From positions 13,339-77,338 of the forward strand of contig NZ_QRMP01000016.1 in NCBI RefSeq assembly GCF_003473295.1: 64,000 nucleotides of DNA, read 5' to 3'. Position numbers and translations under genes: made by a program. The notes under the pieces were generated by a model. The model was not told where the DNA came from. It searched no databases and saw only the letters and a program-made list of their open reading frames with translations. Origin of the DNA: Parabacteroides sp. AM08-6 (GTDB lineage Bacteria; Bacteroidota; Bacteroidia; Bacteroidales; Tannerellaceae). Shown piece by piece: positions 57,889 through 64,000 of this stretch (the stretch's first letter is position 1; each line of letters starts with the position of its first letter).

Positions 57889-60800
57889 ATGAAAAAGATA
57901 TTAGGACTGGATTTAGGGACAAATAGTATTGGATGGGCATTGATAGAACAAGATTTCGACAGTAAACAAGGAAAAATATTGGGAATGGGGAGCCGGATTA
58001 TCCCTATGAGCCAAGATATACTAGGCAATTTCGATGCTGGAAATTCCATTTCTCAAACAGCAGAACGTACCAGCTACAGAAGACATCGAAGATTGTATGA
58101 ACGCTGCAATCTAAGACGAGAACGTCTCCACAGAGTGTTCAATGTTTTAGGTTTTTTACCTGATCATTATGCTAAAGATATTGACTTCGTTAATAATTTC
58201 GGTAAATTCATACCTGAAACCGAAACTAAACTACCTTGGGTTAAAGATGAAGAAGGAAGATTCAAATTCCTTTTTCAAAGTTCCTTCAATGAAATGCTGA
58301 ATGATTTCAAAGCAAACGGACAAGACATAAAAATCCCCTATGATTGGACAATTTACTATCTCCGCAAAAAAGCTTTAACTCATAAAATTCTAAAAGAAGA
58401 GCTTGCATGGATTATTCTAAATTTCAATACAAAACGAGGCTATTACCAGTTGCGTGGAGAAGAGGAAGAAGATGTGCCGAACAAATCGGTGGAATTTCAC
58501 TCTTTAAAAATCATTGATGTTGTTGCAGATGAAAAACCAAACATCAAAGGCGAAACTTGGTATTCACTACATTTAGAAAACGGTTGGATTTATCGCCGTT
58601 CAAGCAAAAATCCTTTATATGATTGGAAGGATAAAGTGCGAGATTTTATTGTTACAACCGATTTAAATGATGACGGTACGGTAAAAACCGATAAAGACGG
58701 TAATGAAAAACGCTCATTTAGAGCACCAAATGAGAATGATTGGACATTGCTCAAAAAGAAGACAGAAGCAGATATTGAGCATTCACAAAAAACAGTCGGA
58801 ACATTCATTTACGAAACTCTCTTACAAAATCCAACACAAAAAATTCGTGGTAAATTAGTACGTACTATCGAACGTAAGTTTTACAAAGAGGAGCTTCTGG
58901 CTATTCTTAAAAAGCAAATTGAATTACAGCCAGAACTATTTACCGAAGAAAAATATTACGATTGCGTGAAGGAATTATACCGAAACAACACCGAGCAGCA
59001 GTCCTTTTTAAGCAATCAGGATTTCGTACATCTGTTTGTGAATGACATCATTTTCTATCAACGTCCGCTACGAAGTCAAAAGTCGTCAATAGGGAACTGC
59101 TCACTGGAATTTAGAATATATAAAGATAATAATAACAATACTATTAAGGAATATCTAAAAGGCATTCCCAAATCAAATCCTTATTATCAGGAATTTCGAT
59201 TATGGCAATGGTTGTATAATCTGAAAATTTACAATAAAGATAACGAAACAGAGGTTACAACAATGTTTATAACCAACATCGAAGATTTGGAAAATTTATT
59301 TGACTTCTTGAATAATCGTAAAGACATCGAACAAAATATACTTATTAAATATTTATTGAAACAAAAAGATATAAAGGGGAAAAACGAAACAGATAAATAC
59401 CGTTGGAACTATGTAGAAGACAAGAAATATCCGTGCAATGAAACCCATGCCATGTTATCAACACATTTAGCAAAAGTAGAAAATGTGCCTGATAATTTTT
59501 TGGAAATAATTGACACGAAAGAATTTACCAACAGAAAGACACAAGAACACGGAACCGCAAATTTAGGGACTCGCGAATATCAACTTTGGCATATAATCTA
59601 TTCTGTCACTGATAAAAAAGAATATGAACAAGCTTTGAGAAACTTTGCGATAAAGTACAATCTAGAAACGGAATCCTTCGTAGAAAATTTAAAAAAATTT
59701 CCTCCATTCAAAAATGAATACGGTTCATACTCAGAGAAAGCAATCAAAAAGCTATTGCCATTGATGCGAATTGGAAAATACTGGAAATATGAAGCCATAG
59801 ATGAAAACACAAAAGCCCGGATTTCCAAAATCATAACAGGTGAATATGATGAGAAAATAAAAGAAAGAGTCCGCGAAAAGGCAATAAACTTAACTGAAGA
59901 ACAGCATTTTCAAGGCTTACAACTTTGGCTGGCCCAGTACATTGTTTATGACAGACATTCTGAAGCAGAAATTGCAGGAAAATGGAAAAATGTTACCGAT
60001 TTAGAAGAATATCTGAATAAATTTAAGCAACATTCATTACGTAACCCTATTGTGGAACAGATTATTACTGAGACATTGCGAGTAGTACGTGATATATGGA
60101 AACAGTATGGCCACAGTCGTGAAGATTTCTTTGACGAAATTCATATTGAACTTGGACGTGAAATGAGAAACACATCCGAAGAGCGTAAGAAAATGGCTAA
60201 TACGGTAATAGAAAACGAAAACACCAATCTCCGTATTAAGGCATTGCTCGCTGAATTACAAAATGACAGCAATGTTGAGAATGTTCGCCCATATTCACCA
60301 ATACAACAGGAAATCTTAAAAATTTACGAAGAATATGCCGTTTCAAATATTGCAGACAGCGACGACGATAAAGATTTTATTATAAAAATCAGCAAAACTG
60401 CACAACCGTCCAGTGCAGATTTACAACGTTATAAATTATGGCTCGAACAGCGTTATTGCTCGCCTTACACAGGACAAATAATTCCGCTTGGTAAACTATT
60501 TACTTCTGCCTACGAGATTGAACATATAATTCCACAAAGTCGTTATTTTGATAACAGCCTTAGTAATAAAGTGATTTGCGAAGCAGCTGTTAATAAAAAG
60601 AAAGACAGAGAACTTGGCTTAGAATTCATCAAAAATCACCACGGAGAAATTATAGAAACAGGGCTTGGACAATCTGTGAAAATATTAGAAGAGGCAGAAT
60701 ATATAGAATTCGTAAAACAGCATTATTCTAAAAACCGTTCCAAAAAGACGAAACTACTATTGGAAGAAATCCCAGACAAAATGATTGAACGGCAAATGAA

Positions 60801-62493
60801 TGACACCCGTTACATCAGCAAGTTTATTTCAGCTCTTTTATCCAATATTGTTCGTGCAGACAGCAATGATGACGGCATTAATTCTAAAAACATACTACCT
60901 GTAAATGGAAAAATAACAACAATCTTAAAAAAAGATTGGGGATTGAACGATATTTGGAACGATTTAATTTTACCGCGCTTCGAGAGAATGAATCAACTGA
61001 CCGAAACGAGTAAATTCACCGCTTGGAATGAACAATATCAAAAAAAGCTGCCAGTAATTCCATTGGAATTGTCAAAAGGTTTCCAAAAAAAGCGTATCGA
61101 CCACCGTCATCACGCAATGGATGCCTTAGTGATTGCCTGTGTCACACGTGACCATACCAATCTACTGAACAACCAGTCTGCAAAATCCGAGAATTCGCGT
61201 CATGATTTACAACGCAAATTACGTTACACAGAAAAATGGATTGACAAGGACGGCAAAGAAAGACACAAATACTCAGAATTCAAGAAGCCTTGGGACAAAT
61301 TCACTGTTGAGGCCAAAAATGGATTGTCTAAAATCATCGTTAGTTTCAAGCAGAACTTAAGGATAATCAATAAAGCCACAAATAAATATTGTAAATACAA
61401 AAACGGAAAAAAAATAAAGGTCAAACAAGAAGGCTTAAATTGGGCTATCCGCAAACCGTTACACAAAGAAACGGTTTATGCACAAGTTTCCTTACGGAAA
61501 ATAAAAATAGTACGATTCAGCGAAGCAATTAAGAATTGGAAAAGTATTGTAGATGAAAAATTAAAAGAGGAAATAAAGCGTCTAATCAGTTTACATAAAG
61601 ACAATTACAACACTGACATAATGAATAAACACTTCAAAGACAGAAAATATAAGTTTCAAGATATTGATGTTTCAAAAGTTGAAGTTTATTACTTCGATAA
61701 TGGCTACTCTGCTGCAAGGGAATCACTTAACACTTCTTTCAATGAAAAGAAAATCAAGGAATCAGTTACAGATACAGCCATACAGAAAATTTTACTCAAT
61801 TACTTATCGACAAAAGGAAATGATCCCGATTTAGCCTTTTCGCCTGAAGGAATTGAAGAAATGAATAAAAATATTATACAATTCAATAATGGCAAGTTTC
61901 ACCAACCAATTATAAAAGTGCGAGTTTATGAAACTATTGGTAAGAAATTTGTGGTTGGAAAAAAAGGCAATAAAAAAGATAAATATGTTGAAGCAGCAAA
62001 AGGTACAAACTTATTTTTTGCAATTTATACAGATGAAAATGGTAATCGTTCATATGAAACTATACCATTAAATATTGTTATAGAACGGATGAAACAAGGT
62101 TTAAATGCAGTTCCTAATACAAATGAGAAAGGGAACAAATTATTATTCCATCTATCTCCCAATGACTTGGTATATGTACCAACAAAAGATGAGATTATAA
62201 ATAGTATCAATTTAAATATAACAGATATAAATCCTGAAAGAGTTTATAAACTGACAGATTCAAGTGAGACTACAGCTAATTTCATTCCTGCCTCTATCGC
62301 TGAAGTTATTTTCAATTATAATAAAGATATACAAAAAAAGATAGGAATAAATTATCCAATTCAAAATGAAATTGGAATAGGTTCTCGTGGGTCTAAAAAT
62401 CAAAAAGCCATTACAGGGGAGATGACAAAAGAGATGTGTATAAAGCTTATAGTGGATAGATTAGGAAATATTTTAGAAATGAGAGGATTATGA
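57889..62493 (+). CDS. cas9: CRISPR-associated endonuclease Cas9 (type II-C)
   Basis: A 1534-residue RNA-guided nuclease, longer than typical II-C enzymes (about 1000-1100) and longer than most II-A ones. RuvC-I holds Asp8 in ILGLDLGTNSIGWAL, the Arg-rich bridge helix is at about 60-84 (SYRRHRRLYERCNLRRERL), RuvC-II holds Glu754 in IHIELGREM, the HNH site is His879 in YEIEHIIPQSRYFDNSLSNK, and RuvC-III holds HHAMDALVIA with Asp1078. All catalytic residues are present. About 455 residues follow RuvC-III, so the PAM-interacting region is large. It is AT-rich compared with the genes to its left. No csn2 or cas4 is present, and cas1 follows 94 bp downstream. Confidence 0.97.
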   Translation: MKKILGLDLGTNSIGWALIEQDFDSKQGKILGMGSRIIPMSQDILGNFDAGNSISQTAERTSYRRHRRLYERCNLRRERLHRVFNVLGFLPDHYAKDIDFVNNFGKFIPETETKLPWVKDEEGRFKFLFQSSFNEMLNDFKANGQDIKIPYDWTIYYLRKKALTHKILKEELAWIILNFNTKRGYYQLRGEEEEDVPNKSVEFHSLKIIDVVADEKPNIKGETWYSLHLENGWIYRRSSKNPLYDWKDKVRDFIVTTDLNDDGTVKTDKDGNEKRSFRAPNENDWTLLKKKTEADIEHSQKTVGTFIYETLLQNPTQKIRGKLVRTIERKFYKEELLAILKKQIELQPELFTEEKYYDCVKELYRNNTEQQSFLSNQDFVHLFVNDIIFYQRPLRSQKSSIGNCSLEFRIYKDNNNNTIKEYLKGIPKSNPYYQEFRLWQWLYNLKIYNKDNETEVTTMFITNIEDLENLFDFLNNRKDIEQNILIKYLLKQKDIKGKNETDKYRWNYVEDKKYPCNETHAMLSTHLAKVENVPDNFLEIIDTKEFTNRKTQEHGTANLGTREYQLWHIIYSVTDKKEYEQALRNFAIKYNLETESFVENLKKFPPFKNEYGSYSEKAIKKLLPLMRIGKYWKYEAIDENTKARISKIITGEYDEKIKERVREKAINLTEEQHFQGLQLWLAQYIVYDRHSEAEIAGKWKNVTDLEEYLNKFKQHSLRNPIVEQIITETLRVVRDIWKQYGHSREDFFDEIHIELGREMRNTSEERKKMANTVIENENTNLRIKALLAELQNDSNVENVRPYSPIQQEILKIYEEYAVSNIADSDDDKDFIIKISKTAQPSSADLQRYKLWLEQRYCSPYTGQIIPLGKLFTSAYEIEHIIPQSRYFDNSLSNKVICEAAVNKKKDRELGLEFIKNHHGEIIETGLGQSVKILEEAEYIEFVKQHYSKNRSKKTKLLLEEIPDKMIERQMNDTRYISKFISALLSNIVRADSNDDGINSKNILPVNGKITTILKKDWGLNDIWNDLILPRFERMNQLTETSKFTAWNEQYQKKLPVIPLELSKGFQKKRIDHRHHAMDALVIACVTRDHTNLLNNQSAKSENSRHDLQRKLRYTEKWIDKDGKERHKYSEFKKPWDKFTVEAKNGLSKIIVSFKQNLRIINKATNKYCKYKNGKKIKVKQEGLNWAIRKPLHKETVYAQVSLRKIKIVRFSEAIKNWKSIVDEKLKEEIKRLISLHKDNYNTDIMNKHFKDRKYKFQDIDVSKVEVYYFDNGYSAARESLNTSFNEKKIKESVTDTAIQKILLNYLSTKGNDPDLAFSPEGIEEMNKNIIQFNNGKFHQPIIKVRVYETIGKKFVVGKKGNKKDKYVEAAKGTNLFFAIYTDENGNRSYETIPLNIVIERMKQGLNAVPNTNEKGNKLLFHLSPNDLVYVPTKDEIINSINLNITDINPERVYKLTDSSETTANFIPASIAEVIFNYNKDIQKKIGINYPIQNEIGIGSRGSKNQKAITGEMTKEMCIKLIVDRLGNILEMRGL

Positions 62494-62587
62494 GTAATAT
62501 AAAACTTTCTCAAGACAAAATACTACATAAAAAACAAATTACTATTTATTCTAAATGAGGAATAATAAATTTTCAAACTAATTAGTC

Positions 62588-63854
<1,267 letters not shown>

Positions 63855-63857
63855 AAT

Positions 63858-63888
63858 AAGAAATCCTGCCTTGCAAGCAGGATTTCTT
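63858..63888. terminator. Bidirectional terminator after cas2
   Basis: aagaaatcctgc (63858-63869) pairs perfectly with gcaggatttctt (63877-63888) with a 7-base loop. The minus-strand side is followed by attttaaaaaag and the plus-strand arm ends in TTTCTT, so it can stop both the cas transcript and leftward array transcription. Confidence 0.8.
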
Positions 63889-63963
63889 ACTGAATAACAA
63901 CTACTTTTTTATTTTCTAATCGCAAGCATTAAGCACTGAAATACAGCAAATTGCGCACAATCA

Positions 63964-64000
63964 GTTGTTTTCAGTATGTCAAAGATAATAGATTGAAAGC
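63964..64000 (-). CRISPR. First repeat of the CRISPR array, cut by the window edge
   Basis: On the minus strand the last 37 bases of the window read GCTTTCAATCTATTATCTTT then GACATACTGAAAACAAC. The tracrRNA anti-repeat (about 57800-57773) is complementary to this plus ten further bases (GTTGTGATTT) expected past position 64000, which would give a repeat of about 47 bases, the size known for Bacteroides II-C arrays. Only this one partial repeat is in view, so no spacer can be read. The crRNA sense is the minus strand, so the array is transcribed toward cas2. Confidence 0.8.

Overview
The window comes from a gut-type Bacteroidales chromosome, most likely Parabacteroides or Bacteroides. The evidence is a hybrid two-component regulator (HTCS), two GH92 enzymes, a Bacteroidetes HU-like protein, DUF4105 and DUF4290 proteins, a 1111-residue SecA, and promoters of the Bacteroidetes TTG-N19/20-TAnnTTTG type. 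No rRNA, tRNA, transposase or SusC/SusD pair was found.

Layout. (1) 1-2719, leftward and AT-rich: two family-2-fold glycosyltransferases, a small Cys-rich double-glycine-leader peptide and a truncated S41-like gene; this looks like a glycosylated-peptide (RiPP) locus. (2) 3054-10130, rightward: HU-like protein, DUF4105 membrane protein, a phosphatase-fold protein lacking its catalytic residues, and secA. A 37-codon remnant of alanine dehydrogenase and a TPR protein gene follow. (3) 17290-11358, leftward: DUF4290, murA, rimM, M23 peptidase, dxr, rseP, an envelope and isoprenoid operon. (4) 17463-34240: a carbohydrate utilisation locus. One leftward operon encodes a glutaminase-family protein, GH43, GH2 and GH2. 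A rightward HTCS follows, then a second leftward operon with a three-domain GH43 protein and GH127. The content points to an arabinose- and galactose-rich plant glycan (inference). A GH2 relic lies between the HTCS and GH127. (5) 34532-36896, leftward: ApbE, a Tat-exported Gfo/Idh/MocA oxidoreductase and a two-helix membrane protein with overlapping reading frames. (6) 37155-51607, rightward: GH92, an RsiV-like lipoprotein, rsmG, an MBL hydrolase, gcvP, an AraC-type HTH protein, etfB-etfA-acyl-CoA dehydrogenase, and a second GH92. (7) 51618-57461: a leftward MATE transporter and TonB-receptor-like protein, divergent from a histidine kinase/response regulator pair with a dyad between them. (8) 57719-64000: a type II-C CRISPR-Cas locus with an antisense tracrRNA upstream of cas9, a very long cas9 (1534 codons), cas1, cas2, and the first 37 bases of a CRISPR repeat at the window edge.

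The most interesting points are the putative glycopeptide locus with a GalNAc-transferase-like enzyme, a CRISPR repeat that seems to carry its own Bacteroidetes promoter, the tracrRNA found by anti-repeat matching, the catalytically dead phosphatase next to secA, the triple GH43, and four unrelated families of tandem palindromes in intergenic regions.
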